A stretch of DNA of 64,000 bases from Pseudobdellovibrionaceae bacterium. GTDB taxonomy: Bacteria > Bdellovibrionota > Bdellovibrionia > Bdellovibrionales > JAMPXM01. Location: positions 1 to 64,000 of the forward strand of contig CANHQR010000008.1 in assembly GCA_947462815.1 (NCBI GenBank), in the 5' to 3' direction. Positions 9,350-19,922 of the stretch are shown here, piece by piece. The translations under genes and the position numbers were made by a program. The notes below the pieces were generated by a model, which was not told the origin of the DNA, ran no database searches, and worked only from the letters and a program-made list of their open reading frames with translations. Numbering within the stretch: position 1 is the first letter of the stretch; each line of letters starts with the position of its first letter.

Positions 9350-10606
9350 TCAGTCGAAAGATCGTGCGTGAACAAATACTTTTTTTCGAGCTTTGACTTC
9401 GATTTCACGCTCGGTCACCAGATCACCTGCACTGTTGCCATACAAATCTAAGCCTTCGACGCGAATCTTGTATCGTCCTACGGGAAGCGACTGACGAGCC
9501 AGTTGAAAACTCGCCGGCAATGTCGACCACTGACGCAGATCCGCTCGGTCCGCGAGGTTCATGGCGATCCACGCGAGTTCACCGAGAGCTTCGTTTTTTT
9601 GTCGCAACTGATCGGCAAGTACGGCCTTTGTCGCAACCCCACCCATCCGCGAAGCCACGAGTCGCGAATAGTCGTCTTCCAAAGCTTTCACCGCGATGTC
9701 TTCAATCGAATAAATGCGGTGAGACTCAAACGACTGCGTTTCGCCCTTTTCATTCGTGAGATGAACGCGAGCTCGCTGGATCGACGAAGCGACCGGAACT
9801 AGCATAGGAAAACGAGGGGCCTCCGGACGCTGCGCTTTGCGCGGGCCCCAACCTTGCTGGTAGACGAGCACCATCTCGCCGAGTTGTTCGCGGAGTTTGC
9901 GGTCTCTCCACTCGGGGCGAATCTCGATATCAGGGAAAACTTTTTTCCATCGCTCCACCTGATCAGGGCGCTGAGCCTGAATGGCGGCACGAATGAGATC
10001 ACTGCGGAGTGGCGGATAATCGGGCGCTACTTCATAGGCTTTGGTGTACAGGATGTAGGCGTTGTCAAAGTCACGATCGGCTTCGAAGAGCACGGCACCC
10101 AAATAAAATGCGAAGGGACTTTGATTGAAGGCAGGTCGCTCATCGGTCCGTAGTGCATTGAGCTTGTTGTTCACCGCCCGCACTTGCACGACCGCGTTTT
10201 CAAACTGACCTAACTCAAGATAATTGATGGCGTTGAGTCCGTTGATCAAAACCTTCTCGAAATCGTCTCCCTTGTACTGCACCATCTCCTCGCTCAGCGC
10301 CAAAGACGCCGCAACTTGAGATACCGAATGATAATCTTTGAGATCGGCGAGGCGCTCGGCCTGCAAAAAGGCGCGCGCGCTTTCATCATAGCGACCGGCT
10401 GCTTGCAGAGCCGTGGCGTAGTCGAGCAGGTAGACCAATTGATCGCGGCCTTCGGCCTCGGCCTTAGGTTTGAGAATCTCTACAGCATGAAGTGGGTTAT
10501 CGCGCAAAGCGCGTCGAGCCGTATCGACTTCAGACTGATAAGTTGCGCACCCCGAGGTCAAGATCACAATGCCTATCTTGAGCGTGATTCTCAGGGCGCT
10601 GATCAT
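9350..10606 (-). CDS. COG3014-like lipoprotein with TPR-type N-terminus
   Basis: The 418-residue protein begins with a lipoprotein signal (lipobox ILTSGC) and continues with helical repeats of TPR character (YLLDYATALQAAGRYDESARAF; FAFYLGAVLFEADRDFDNAYILYTKAYE). The C-terminal half has a beta-rich region with LVPVASSIQRARVHLTNEKGE and a closing YKIRVEGLDLYGNSAGDLVTEREIEVKA. This layout matches the lipoprotein family often found beside lpoB in gamma-proteobacteria (COG3014). It follows the lpoB-like gene by 33 bases on the same strand, so both are probably one operon. By context it would sit in the envelope near the peptidoglycan synthesis machinery; direct evidence is lacking. Confidence 0.7.
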   Translation of the reverse strand: MISALRITLKIGIVILTSGCATYQSEVDTARRALRDNPLHAVEILKPKAEAEGRDQLVYLLDYATALQAAGRYDESARAFLQAERLADLKDYHSVSQVAASLALSEEMVQYKGDDFEKVLINGLNAINYLELGQFENAVVQVRAVNNKLNALRTDERPAFNQSPFAFYLGAVLFEADRDFDNAYILYTKAYEVAPDYPPLRSDLIRAAIQAQRPDQVERWKKVFPDIEIRPEWRDRKLREQLGEMVLVYQQGWGPRKAQRPEAPRFPMLVPVASSIQRARVHLTNEKGETQSFESHRIYSIEDIAVKALEDDYSRLVASRMGGVATKAVLADQLRQKNEALGELAWIAMNLADRADLRQWSTLPASFQLARQSLPVGRYKIRVEGLDLYGNSAGDLVTEREIEVKARKKVFVHARSFD

Positions 10607-10639
10607 AGGGATCTCGCTGTTGTGGTGCCCGATGCAGGT

Positions 10640-11341
10640 TTAGAGTCCAACAGATTGCTTGCGATACTTTTTGCGGATTTGTTTGTAGTCCGTCCAAGCA
10701 ATCACATTCGTCTTCAGATTGGTGAGCTGAAGCGTGACTTTGTAGTAAACCGTCTTGTCTTTGCCGGCCTGCTGAACGATGGAATCCAAGCGGCCGTCAA
10801 TAATAAAGTCGGCGCCGAGCTGGCCGCCCTTACCCTTCTTCGACTCTTCGGAGACCATGCCGGAGTTCTGATAATCGTATTCGGCGGCGACGTCCTCACG
10901 AGCTTCGCGATTGACGAATGCGACACGGCCTCCACGCGACAATTCAACACGCACCATGTCCATAATGTTTTGCGTATCGATGACTTCACCGGTTTTATTT
11001 TGAAGTTTGGTGATCATAACGAGCGGCGGGCGCTTGGCATTGGCAATCTCGTTGTGATTGATCATCGAACCCACCAAGTCCGCCACAACCTTCTGCATAT
11101 CCGTTTCGGACCACAGGTCGTTGAGGTTGTTCTCTTCTTGAGGATCCTCGTACTCGCCGCGAACGAAAGCTTTTGGTCCACAGCCTGTTAGCACCAGGCT
11201 CCCAGCGACCGCGACCAGGGTCAGGCCGATGACAAAGCTCGAGCGCACGAAGCGCTGCCAATTCGATTGAAAACGAGTCGGATTGGTGGACGCGGACGCT
11301 TGTTCGGAAGTCTTAGAAATTTGCGACAGAAAAATCATCAT
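10640..11341 (-). CDS. lpoB: LpoB-like penicillin-binding protein activator
   Basis: After an N-terminal signal with lipobox LVLTGC, the protein has the LpoB/CsgG-type alpha-beta domain: VADLVGSMINHNEIANAKRPPLVMI, then NKTGEVIDTQNIMDMVRVEL, FVNREAREDVAAEYDYQNSG and GADFIIDGRLDSIVQ. LpoB is an outer-membrane lipoprotein that reaches through the peptidoglycan and activates PBP1B in enterobacteria; here the target could be the PBP1A-type enzyme at 32-35 kb, which is inference. Three ATG codons lie close together (11347, 11341, 11338); GAGGAG is one base from the first and seven from the second, so 11341 is preferred. The n-region before the hydrophobic stretch is about 30 residues, longer than usual. 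Confidence 0.82.
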   Translation of the reverse strand: MMIFLSQISKTSEQASASTNPTRFQSNWQRFVRSSFVIGLTLVAVAGSLVLTGCGPKAFVRGEYEDPQEENNLNDLWSETDMQKVVADLVGSMINHNEIANAKRPPLVMITKLQNKTGEVIDTQNIMDMVRVELSRGGRVAFVNREAREDVAAEYDYQNSGMVSEESKKGKGGQLGADFIIDGRLDSIVQQAGKDKTVYYKVTLQLTNLKTNVIAWTDYKQIRKKYRKQSVGL

Positions 11342-11383
11342 CCTCATACTCCTCGGCTCGCGTTGGATACTGATCGCGGTTCT

Positions 11384-11575
11384 TCATTGTAAAGAAGCGA
11401 TCGCATGAGCTGCAACCTTGGACACGGTCTTTAATCCCAGCTGACGTCTTGGCGAGCCTTTAAAAGCAAAGAACGTCGCAAGACGGAGAGCGTCGGACAA
11501 AAAAGCCACAGTCAGACTTCGAAACTGTTCCAAGGCTGGTGCGCTGTAAGCTTCTTCGATCGCAAGTGAATTCAT
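11384..11575 (-). CDS. Possible small protein, 63 residues
   Basis: An ATG at 11575, preceded by AGAAGAG, opens a 63-codon frame between the lpoB-like gene and the divergent radC-like gene. The product is mildly hydrophobic in the middle (LRLATFFAFKG) and ends in a basic, Ala-rich tail. I do not recognise it. It fills a gap that would otherwise be about 300 bases, but the region could equally be just the divergent promoter area. Confidence 0.3.
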   Translation of the reverse strand: MNSLAIEEAYSAPALEQFRSLTVAFLSDALRLATFFAFKGSPRRQLGLKTVSKVAAHAIASLQ

Positions 11576-11639
11576 AATCTCTTCTCGTCACATCGCTTGC
11601 GAACGCGATGGAGTGACGAGTCCGCGAAAGGAAAGACTC

Positions 11640-12152
11640 ATGCTGAAAAAACCCGAAGAGATCCTCGCACCATTGCATACTGCGGCGCGCGTCTGCGGGG
11701 ATCTCACCGAAAAGCCACGGCAAGTCACTCGACGAACGTCGAACTCCCTGCGCCCACGTATCATCACGGCAAAGGCTGCCGCAAGTTGGCTGAGGCCGCA
11801 TTTGCGCATGGATTGCGAAGAGTTTTGGGCCATGGCTCTCACGACCACGCAGGAACTTATTCAGGCCGAAATGCTCTTTCGCGGCACAGTCGACTGCTGT
11901 CTGGCTCACCCTCGCGATATCTTTCGATTCGCCGTCCGCATGAACGCGAGCCGACTCCTTCTGCTTCACAATCACCCTTCGGGTGATCCGCGTCCCTCGC
12001 CCCTGGATTGGGCTTTCACGGAAAAGATCACTCGCTGCTCATGGATGATGGAGATTCCTGTGTTGGATCACGTGATCGTCACGGATCGAAGTTACAAATC
12101 GATGATGGCAATTCGACCCCATCTCTTTCGCGATGTGATCCCCCCGAAGTGA
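11640..12152 (+). CDS. radC: RadC-like JAB/MPN domain protein, short form
   Basis: The protein carries the RadC/JAB metal-binding motif HNHPSGDPRPSPLDWAFT, preceded by the usual ALTTTQELIQAEMLFRGTVD and followed by IPVLDHVIVTD. Canonical RadC is about 220 residues with an N-terminal helix-hairpin-helix part; from the ATG at 11640 this one has 170 residues and no recognisable helix-hairpin-helix. The chosen ATG has AAGGAAAG at a good distance; the track start at GTG 11613 has none. RadC was once linked to DNA repair, but its role is unclear, and several RadC-like proteins are carried on mobile elements. Nothing else here indicates mobility. It stands alone, divergent from the lpoB operon. Confidence 0.85.
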   Translation: MLKKPEEILAPLHTAARVCGDLTEKPRQVTRRTSNSLRPRIITAKAAASWLRPHLRMDCEEFWAMALTTTQELIQAEMLFRGTVDCCLAHPRDIFRFAVRMNASRLLLLHNHPSGDPRPSPLDWAFTEKITRCSWMMEIPVLDHVIVTDRSYKSMMAIRPHLFRDVIPPK

Positions 12153-12236
12153 TCCAATGTATCGACGCCCAACAAATCCACGCCCTACGACTGAACGATT
12201 GATCATCGGCGAAGAGGAATCCGGAAACAAAATAGG

Positions 12237-13304
12237 CTAGCGGCTCACGCCGCCACGCGATTGACCGGTTGAGCCTTTTCGAACCGGGCGGACGTCGATA
12301 ACATTGAGATCTTTGTCGAGAATGACGTCGTAGCCTTGGGCGCGCGCATTCGCGAGGAAATCGTCGATGTATTGTTCGTTCGCTTTCTTCGTCCAGGCCT
12401 CGCGATCAGCCTCTTCCTGAAGTGAATACTGTACGCGCGCGTCGGGATGATCGGGAGACACAGGCACGAGCTGCCCTCGATCGATCGTCGGCAGACCCTC
12501 TTGCTTTAGCGGCACACCCAGAAGAGGTCGCACGGCATCACGAGAAGTGGACTCAACACTCGAGATTGGAGCTTTGCGGAAGTTATCCATTTCCACCTCA
12601 ACCCGTTGACGATTGAGAACCTGGCCGAGATGGGTGCGGTAAAAAGAGACTCGATCTTGGCTTTCACTCACCGAAATTTCGCCACGTGGTCGACCCACAG
12701 GAAGGCCATCGGCTTTTTGAGTGGTGAATTCCCGATACTGCCATACGCTCAATCCAATCACACTGATTGCGAGAAGTGTCCACACTCGCCACGATCGGTT
12801 TGCGCTCTCCTCGTCGTTCGCACTTTGCGACTGAGCTCGGGGAGAGGCTGCGCGATCGTGGAGCCGCGTCGTGGCATCGGAGATCTGGGACAACTCTTGG
12901 TCACGCGCTGTTGGCGCATCGCCATGAGGTCCCTGAATTCGAATAGCTGGCCGATAGGGTTCGTTGGCGATCACCGCTTCCTCGGGGCGCTGGCGATTCG
13001 ATTCGCGATAGATCGGTGCGATCAATCGCGTATCCTCACCTTGAGCGGCTCGAGGATGTTGCACAGCGACGGGCGAGAGTGGAATGGTTTTTTCATTGTC
13101 CGCTTCAGGGAGAGGTTCAGGTCGAAGCGCTAAAGTCTTCTCCTGAGACCGATGGAAAAGGTCGCGAATTTCTTGAGCGCGCCGAACCGACGTGCTGGCG
13201 GGATCCAACACGGGCTTCGGCCGCTTCAGTGAAGCGGGCTTTGGGTAAGCGCGTTTCGCGTTCATGGCTGATGTTGCCGACGACTGTCTCATAATGAGAC
13301 ACAC
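12237..13304 (-). CDS. Single-TM hypothetical protein
   Basis: The product has a long, polar, probably disordered N-terminal cytoplasmic part rich in Arg, Pro and Glu, one transmembrane helix (WRVWTLLAISVIGLSVWQY, about two fifths along the chain) and a periplasmic part of about 180 residues ending in ANARAQGYDVILDKDLNVIDVRPV. I do not recognise the family. Start is uncertain: GTG 13304 has AAGGGG at eight bases; ATG 13265 has no ribosome-binding site but would place palindrome B (13285-13301) upstream of the gene; the track start TTG 13337 lacks support. It follows the sensor kinase on the same strand by at most 60 bases, so it may belong to the mreB-sigma-kinase run. Confidence 0.6.
   Translation of the reverse strand: MCLIMRQSSATSAMNAKRAYPKPASLKRPKPVLDPASTSVRRAQEIRDLFHRSQEKTLALRPEPLPEADNEKTIPLSPVAVQHPRAAQGEDTRLIAPIYRESNRQRPEEAVIANEPYRPAIRIQGPHGDAPTARDQELSQISDATTRLHDRAASPRAQSQSANDEESANRSWRVWTLLAISVIGLSVWQYREFTTQKADGLPVGRPRGEISVSESQDRVSFYRTHLGQVLNRQRVEVEMDNFRKAPISSVESTSRDAVRPLLGVPLKQEGLPTIDRGQLVPVSPDHPDARVQYSLQEEADREAWTKKANEQYIDDFLANARAQGYDVILDKDLNVIDVRPVRKGSTGQSRGGVSR
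13285..13301. promoter_or_regulatory. Perfect copy of the 17-bp palindrome (site B)
   Basis: TGTCTCATAATGAGACA is a 7+3+7 palindrome identical in both arms to the consensus TGTCTCA-N3-TGAGACA seen at 30301. It lies 20 bases before the ATG at 13265 of the gene at 12.2-13.3 kb, or in its first codons if GTG 13304 is the start. A perfect match in both arms is very unlikely by chance in 64 kb. Confidence 0.55.
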
Positions 13305-13363
13305 ATCGGCTGCCCCTTCTCTCGACGTATCGGTCAACTCGACCGAAGTCTTGAGACCAAATA

Positions 13364-15343
13364 CTAGCTGCCGGCTGGCAATGAGCTTTCAACTGGCAGG
13401 AGGATGGTGAACTCGGAGCCCTTGCCGGGAATTGAGGTCACTTGAATATCCCCACCATGCTTTTTGATGATGCCGTAAGAAATCGAAAGGCCAAGCCCGG
13501 TTCCTTGTCCGACATCTTTCGTTGTAAAGAACGGATCAAAGATTTTTTCGAGGGTGTCGCGATTCATGCCTCGACCAGAATCGGCGATCCGCACGCGGAC
13601 CTGTTGGTCATTCGGCTGATCCAAATCGATTCGAATTCGTCCTTCACCTTCAATCGCCTGAGCGGCATTGGACAAAATGTTCATGAATACTTGGTTGATT
13701 TGGCTGGCATAGCAGGTGATTTCGGCAACTTTGGCGTAATGAGTTTCGACCTCGATGCGGTTTTTCAGTTCGCCATGCAAAAGAGCAAGAGTACTTTCAA
13801 GTCCATCGCGAAGGTTGACCTTCTTGAGCTTGGCTTCATCTAAGCGCGAGAAGTTACGAAGCTTGACCACAATCTCCTTCATGCGACGAGCGCCATCTTC
13901 GCACGAGGCAATCAGCTTCGGCAGATCCGCTTGAACAAACTCGTAGTCGGCCCTCGCCTTCTCAGAGGCGAGCGCCTTGGGATCCTTCTCGGCGAGCTCG
14001 ATGAGATGTACCAGTCTTTGTGAGTAGTCGCGAAGGGTCGCCATGTTGCTGTAGACGAATCCAATGGGATTGTTTAATTCGTGGGCCACACCAGCAACCA
14101 ATTGACCCAGACTTGCCATCTTGGCCGTGTGAACCAGCCGTGCTTGCGTATCGCGAATTTCGCGATTGGCTGCTTCGAGTTCGTCGATTTTGGTCTTCAA
14201 CTCTTGTCGTGCGAGATGGATGCGATGAGACATTTCGTTGAAGCTTTCCGTGAGGACACCGATCTCCGTCTCCGTTGTGACCGGGATCTCGATCGGTCCA
14301 TCCTCAAGCTCCATACTCCGTAGGGCATCGACCAAATCATTCAGCGGTCTGAGGACGATTCGCGAGGTGATAAAGGCCGTTAGAATCAAGAGCAGTCCAA
14401 CCGCGCCGATGACCGTAAAAAATGCGAGGTTGATATTGCGAAGTACAGCCTTAGCTTTGCGCTTACTCGCCCCCAAGCCGATGGAGAAGTTCGAGTCTCC
14501 CCATTGGATCTTTGTGAGCATGAATCCAAGGGGCTCGCTTCTGAGAGTCAGATCAAAGAGCGACTGCCCCCCAGAAGCCAAGTTTTGCACGTTGCCGTGA
14601 AAGTAATCCTTCGGAAAGAGCAGGAGGTCAGGGTGGCTCGCCGCAACGAGATCACCGCGCGAGTCAAAAACGAGAATCTCAAGTCCCAGCCGCTTTTTGA
14701 GGTTTTCGAGGAAAGCTCCACCGAGGTTGATGACTTCCTCAACGGCACCGACAGGGCTGCCGTTCTTACCATCGATTCGTACGATGGAAATCAGATCTAG
14801 GCTGTTCTGCGGTCCAACACTCGCAACGACAATCTGCGTTTGTTGGGCCAGTTTTTGCGTGAAGGCCTCGTGGAGGGCAAGTTGTGGTTCAGGGTTGATG
14901 GCCTCTCGCCCCGCCTGGAGATCGGCCTGCGAGAGAACGGAGATCCGCTGAAAATCTCGATCAAAAATTGAAATCTCAGACACAAAGGTGTTGGCCAAAA
15001 TTCCCGACGTCATTTGTCGAACGGCCACGGCGGAACCGACGCTCAAATGAAACTGCAATTTCGGGTCATTTCGCAATCGATCTCGGCGCGTAGAGAGGTA
15101 GCGCTCATATTCGGAGATCGTGGTCGCGACTTCGCGAGAGTTGGCCTGAAGTCTTTGGACGAGTTCTGAATCGATGGCCTCTTCATACTTCACGAGCGAG
15201 TAACCCGTTACAAACATGAGTGGCACAAGCGAGAGCAGTAAGAACCAAATCAAGAGAATGGTCCTTAAGCTACGGCGCGGACGATAGTTGCGTCGTCGAG
15301 ACGACATGGCCGGAGCGGCCGGTCGCGCGGCTGGGGTCGGCAC
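13364..15343 (-). CDS. Membrane sensor histidine kinase (Cache-HAMP-HisKA-HATPase)
   Basis: Residues 27-50 form a first transmembrane helix, about 50-300 a periplasmic sensor of the Cache type, about 305-328 a second helix, then HAMP ([18 protein letters not shown]), a short coiled coil, and the kinase core. The phospho-acceptor is His421 in [16 protein letters not shown]; the ATP-binding domain shows N (SNAAQAI), G1 (DSGRGM), F (FDPFF) and G2 (GQGTGLGL) boxes. It autophosphorylates and would pass phosphate to a response regulator, but none is adjacent. It follows the anti-sigma-like gene by 23 bases, suggesting a shared transcript and perhaps a joint role in envelope sensing. The first dozen residues (Pro/Ala-rich) may not be part of the protein; an ATG for MSSRRRNY lies 13 codons in. 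Confidence 0.92.
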   Translation of the reverse strand: MPTPAARPAAPAMSSRRRNYRPRRSLRTILLIWFLLLSLVPLMFVTGYSLVKYEEAIDSELVQRLQANSREVATTISEYERYLSTRRDRLRNDPKLQFHLSVGSAVAVRQMTSGILANTFVSEISIFDRDFQRISVLSQADLQAGREAINPEPQLALHEAFTQKLAQQTQIVVASVGPQNSLDLISIVRIDGKNGSPVGAVEEVINLGGAFLENLKKRLGLEILVFDSRGDLVAASHPDLLLFPKDYFHGNVQNLASGGQSLFDLTLRSEPLGFMLTKIQWGDSNFSIGLGASKRKAKAVLRNINLAFFTVIGAVGLLLILTAFITSRIVLRPLNDLVDALRSMELEDGPIEIPVTTETEIGVLTESFNEMSHRIHLARQELKTKIDELEAANREIRDTQARLVHTAKMASLGQLVAGVAHELNNPIGFVYSNMATLRDYSQRLVHLIELAEKDPKALASEKARADYEFVQADLPKLIASCEDGARRMKEIVVKLRNFSRLDEAKLKKVNLRDGLESTLALLHGELKNRIEVETHYAKVAEITCYASQINQVFMNILSNAAQAIEGEGRIRIDLDQPNDQQVRVRIADSGRGMNRDTLEKIFDPFFTTKDVGQGTGLGLSISYGIIKKHGGDIQVTSIPGKGSEFTILLPVESSLPAGS

Positions 15344-15366
15344 GTGGGGATCTCCTCAAGCTGAGC

Positions 15367-16431
15367 TCAATTACCAGATGACTCGATCCACAGAATAAAT
15401 CGAAGCTGGCCCGGGGGCATCACGCGCGGATGCACATCCTTTGAAATTCGGACTGGACCATAGGCCCGGAGCACTTCCAAAAGCCGAGCCTCGTTAGTTT
15501 CAGGTATCGCAAAGTGAAAGTATCGTCCCGTTCCGCGCTTCCAGCCCAATTCAACTTCGCCGGCCTTTTCCGCTCCCAGCTCCTTGATCTGCACCACAAT
15601 CTTTGGAGCGAGTTCATCGAGGCGATCGATGCTCATAAACGCGCGATTGACCACACCTTGTTCAGCAGGTTTAGTTCGCGATTCCACCGCGGGAGTTGCT
15701 GAGGCCACAGCCAATTTGGGCGTGGGTGCGGGTGAAGCCGGAATCGTCGCCGCGACGGGCGTGGGGGGCGGAACTACATTCGGCCGAGGTGTCGCAGAGT
15801 TTGCAGTCAATGTGCCCAAGGCAACCGGAGTTGCGGTGGCCAGTGGGCGATCCGCAACGTTGTCCGAACCCACATCCGCAAACTCTTGATCACCGCTGGA
15901 ATCTCCAGTTGGTCCCGCGTCGCTATTGAGCGAATCGGGGTTACTCACCCCATCTTCGGTTTCTTCTTCATCCACATGAGTTCGCGTTAGATCCGCCAAC
16001 TTGAGGTGTTCACCTTGATCCGTGGATTGCCGCAAGCTCCACGACGGCCAAAGGCGCGCGGCTCGGTTCCAAGGCACACTGACAACTGTGAGCGCCGTCA
16101 TGGTAGAAATGAACACGGCCACAATCGACCATCGCAGAGCATCCGGCCACTCCGACCAGCGGGACATCTTTCTTGAGAGCGAGACAAACGACTCGGCGCT
16201 GGAGATCTGCTCGATTTCATGCGGAGGCAAATTCAATTCACCGAGCCGCTCGGCGTAACGAAGACCTCGACGAATGGCCTCGAGCAAATTCTGGCTCTCT
16301 CGGTCCGAACGAATGAAGTCCTCAACAGCAGCGCGACGCTCGGGATCGAGATTTCCCACGACGTAGTCGTACAACATCTCATGGGCGAGAAACGGCGTGA
16401 GCTTGCGGCGGCCATCATTGAAGTCACTCAT
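15367..16431 (-). CDS. Anti-sigma-factor-like membrane protein
   Basis: The N-terminal part (LTPFLAHEMLYDYVVGNLDPERRAAVEDFIRSDRESQNLLE) looks like the cytoplasmic helical anti-sigma domain seen in many ECF partners, though without the zinc-binding HxxxCxxC. One transmembrane helix follows (SIVAVFISTMTALTVVSV), then a long Pro/Ala/Thr-rich periplasmic linker and a folded C-terminal domain of about 90 residues (LDELAPKIVVQIKELGAEKAGE onwards). Its start overlaps the end of the sigma-like gene by eight bases, the usual arrangement for a sigma/anti-sigma pair. The model is a membrane protein holding the sigma-like factor until an envelope signal arrives. Function is inferred from architecture and gene order. 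Confidence 0.65.
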   Translation of the reverse strand: MSDFNDGRRKLTPFLAHEMLYDYVVGNLDPERRAAVEDFIRSDRESQNLLEAIRRGLRYAERLGELNLPPHEIEQISSAESFVSLSRKMSRWSEWPDALRWSIVAVFISTMTALTVVSVPWNRAARLWPSWSLRQSTDQGEHLKLADLTRTHVDEEETEDGVSNPDSLNSDAGPTGDSSGDQEFADVGSDNVADRPLATATPVALGTLTANSATPRPNVVPPPTPVAATIPASPAPTPKLAVASATPAVESRTKPAEQGVVNRAFMSIDRLDELAPKIVVQIKELGAEKAGEVELGWKRGTGRYFHFAIPETNEARLLEVLRAYGPVRISKDVHPRVMPPGQLRFILWIESSGN

Positions 16432-16912
16432 GAGATCGGTCCGTCTTTGAACTGCCTAGAGTTTGACTGCGAATGGAGAGGCCGAGCTGACGCACGCTCT
16501 TACCGAGGCGAAAGCGAATCGTACCCACCGAAGTTTGCAGTCCCTCGGCGAGCTCCTCATCTGTGGCGTGAAAGAGATGTTTCATGAGCGTTGCCATCAC
16601 ATCTTCTTCCGGTGCGTCCTTTTGATAACGGCGCCAGACATTCAAATCAAAGTCGGTTGGGAACACGAAGTGCTCGTCACCGGTTCGGACGCGGTGACCG
16701 GGCAAGGATCGCGCATGAGCTTTCCATTCCTTGCGGCACTCGGCGAGAACGGCGGCCGTTGTCCATAGCGGTGCTTCCGGTGATAGAGGACGATCCCCGT
16801 ACTTAGCCTTCAACGACGCAATGGTTTTTTGCGCGGCCTGCTGAGCGGACTTTTGGTCCATCAGACCCAGGGCAAAGAATAAGGCGATGGAACGAACTTG
16901 ATCGAGTTTCAT
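16424..16912 (-). CDS. Sigma-70 region 4-like (ECF-type) protein
   Basis: The 162-residue protein ends with ATLMKHLFHATDEELAEGLQTSVGTIRFRLGKSVRQLG, the helix-turn-helix pattern of sigma factor region 4. The N-terminal half is helical (FALGLMDQKSAQQAAQKTIASLKAKYG) and shorter and less typical than an ECF region 2, so promoter melting ability is uncertain. GAGG lies four bases before the ATG. It sits 36 bases after mreB and overlaps the anti-sigma-like gene, so it may respond to cell-wall or shape stress. It could also be a non-sigma HTH regulator that has kept only region 4. Confidence 0.65.
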   Translation of the reverse strand: MKLDQVRSIALFFALGLMDQKSAQQAAQKTIASLKAKYGDRPLSPEAPLWTTAAVLAECRKEWKAHARSLPGHRVRTGDEHFVFPTDFDLNVWRRYQKDAPEEDVMATLMKHLFHATDEELAEGLQTSVGTIRFRLGKSVRQLGLSIRSQTLGSSKTDRSHE

Positions 16913-16948
16913 TGAACCTCAAGTCCCCCGCCCCATGGCACTTCGACC

Positions 16949-18079
<1,131 letters not shown>

Positions 18080-18226
18080 TTCGCGAAGTTAGGATTCTCG
18101 CCTAGCTGCGTTACCTGACGTTTGTTGGACGCCCGCTCCCCGCTTCAGAACCCCAGGCTGGACCCCGCGCTGGACCTTGGATGTCCCGACGCAGATCCGC
18201 TCAATTTCTGAGCGTTCAGCCTCCGC

Positions 18227-19918
18227 TCAGTCGAAGGCGCCACGCCAGGCAAATTCACGCTGAATCTGCTCCTGCAGTTGGCGTGTTTGCGCCGCCCGCT
18301 CGGCCTCACTCCAATTCAGCTCCTCTTGAAAGGCGCGACTGATCCGCCCGACAAAAGGCAACCCGTGATCTGTTCGCGACAGAGCCAGCGGGACCCGACG
18401 GAAGTAAAAGTCCACCAATGAGTCACACATGGTTTCGCGAATCGCGTGCAAGGCTTCCATGGTCCAAAGTCTCTCCTCCGCGCTAAAAGCAGGCCCGGGA
18501 TCAAGGCTCCAGAGCGCCTCGGCCTCGAGTGCATGGCGATCCGCCAAGGTTTCCGCGGCATGACGAGAGATTTGAAACTGCTCGGCCCATGCATCGATGC
18601 GCGCACGTGCTGTCGCCAACTTGTCGATGGTGGCGAGAGGATTCAGCGCCTCCGTGGTCCGCGATCTTCCAAATTTCACCTGATCTTCCAGTTGCATTTG
18701 CCCGAGCGCCGCATCGACGGTTTGTTCCGCCATGTGACGGTAGGTGGTGTACTTGCCACCGGCGACAAAAGTGATGCCGCGCGGGTCCGACAAAATGACA
18801 TGCTCACGCGAGGTCTTGGACTCTGTTGCCGAGCCGTCATCGACGAGCGGGCGAACGCCGGCGTAGCTGGCCATAATGTCTTGAACAGAGATCCGCGCAC
18901 CGGGGAAGTATTCTTCGGTCACACCGAGAAGATAGCGAACGTCCTCGGGCGTGACACTCACGTCATAGGGATCACCCTTAAAGTCTGTGTCGGTTGTGCC
19001 GACGATGAACATTTCGTGTCGAGGAATTCCAAAGACGATGCGCTTATCTTCCGACATGACGACAGCATCTTTGAGCTCAAACCGAGATCGCGGGAAAGTG
19101 AGATGTACGCCTTTTGAAGGCCGCAAGATGGGCTTCCAAGTCTTCAGCAGGTCCGAGGCCACTTGATCCGTCCATACGCCCACTGTGCTCACGACGTGCC
19201 GGGCGCGAATCGAGTAGCGGCGCGCTGACTTCACATCCTGAGCGACAACGCCCTCCACTCGCCCTTGGGTGTCGAAGATTGCCTCGACCGCCTTCATGCG
19301 ATTGACCGCGAGCGCGCCCTGCGCGACGGCCGAGCGCAAGGTTTCCAGCACCAATCGATCATCGTCCATGTAGGCATCTGAGTAGACGAAACTGCCCTTG
19401 AGTCCATTTGATTTGAGTGCGGGCAAACGCTCACAGGTCTCCGAGGGCGTGAGTCGCTCGTGGAGCTCCGGGGCCTCGAACATCGAAAGCGCATCGTAGG
19501 CCCACATTCCTAAACCCATCAGGCCCATACCAAAACGATAGCCTTCATAGACGGGTAAAACGAAACGTAGCGGATGCACGAGATGCGGCGCGAGCTCAAA
19601 TAGCAATTGCCGCTCGCTCAGCGCCTCGAAAACCAAGTGAAACTCATAATTTTCTAAATAACGAATACCGCCATGCACGAGCTTGGAGGATCGAGAACTT
19701 GTGCCGATCGCGAAGTCCTTGGCCTCAATCAGCGCGACGCGCAGACCACGCGAGGCCGCATCGCGAGCCGCACCAGCACCTGTGATCCCACCACCGATGA
19801 TGAGAAGATCGAAAACTTCCGACTCGAGTTGATCGAGCATTTGCGGCCGATCGTGAACGGAAAGACGAAGTCGAGAGTTCGCGGAACCATGCTTCGACTC
19901 GCTCCTTGACGACGACAT
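18227..19918 (-). CDS. glpD: Aerobic glycerol-3-phosphate dehydrogenase
   Basis: From the ATG at 19918 the protein has 563 residues. It shows the FAD-binding Rossmann motif LLIIGGGITGAGAARDAASRGL, the GlpD signatures GTSSRSSKLVHGGIRYLENYEFHLV and the C-terminal GGKYTTYRHMAE. It oxidises glycerol-3-phosphate to dihydroxyacetone phosphate at the inner membrane, passing electrons to quinone. AAGGAG seven bases upstream fixes the start; the ORF track start at 20062 runs into the previous gene and is not real. It follows an acetyltransferase-like gene with almost no gap. glpK and glpF are not nearby, so the substrate may come from phospholipid breakdown; that is inference. Confidence 0.96.
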   Translation of the reverse strand: MSSSRSESKHGSANSRLRLSVHDRPQMLDQLESEVFDLLIIGGGITGAGAARDAASRGLRVALIEAKDFAIGTSSRSSKLVHGGIRYLENYEFHLVFEALSERQLLFELAPHLVHPLRFVLPVYEGYRFGMGLMGLGMWAYDALSMFEAPELHERLTPSETCERLPALKSNGLKGSFVYSDAYMDDDRLVLETLRSAVAQGALAVNRMKAVEAIFDTQGRVEGVVAQDVKSARRYSIRARHVVSTVGVWTDQVASDLLKTWKPILRPSKGVHLTFPRSRFELKDAVVMSEDKRIVFGIPRHEMFIVGTTDTDFKGDPYDVSVTPEDVRYLLGVTEEYFPGARISVQDIMASYAGVRPLVDDGSATESKTSREHVILSDPRGITFVAGGKYTTYRHMAEQTVDAALGQMQLEDQVKFGRSRTTEALNPLATIDKLATARARIDAWAEQFQISRHAAETLADRHALEAEALWSLDPGPAFSAEERLWTMEALHAIRETMCDSLVDFYFRRVPLALSRTDHGLPFVGRISRAFQEELNWSEAERAAQTRQLQEQIQREFAWRGAFD

Positions 19919-19922
19919 ACGA

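Noticed and set aside
13347-13353. Further TGAGAC half-sites (also near 4977, 20414 and 29325)
   Set aside because: Only one arm matches; single hexamers are expected by chance about thirty times in this window.
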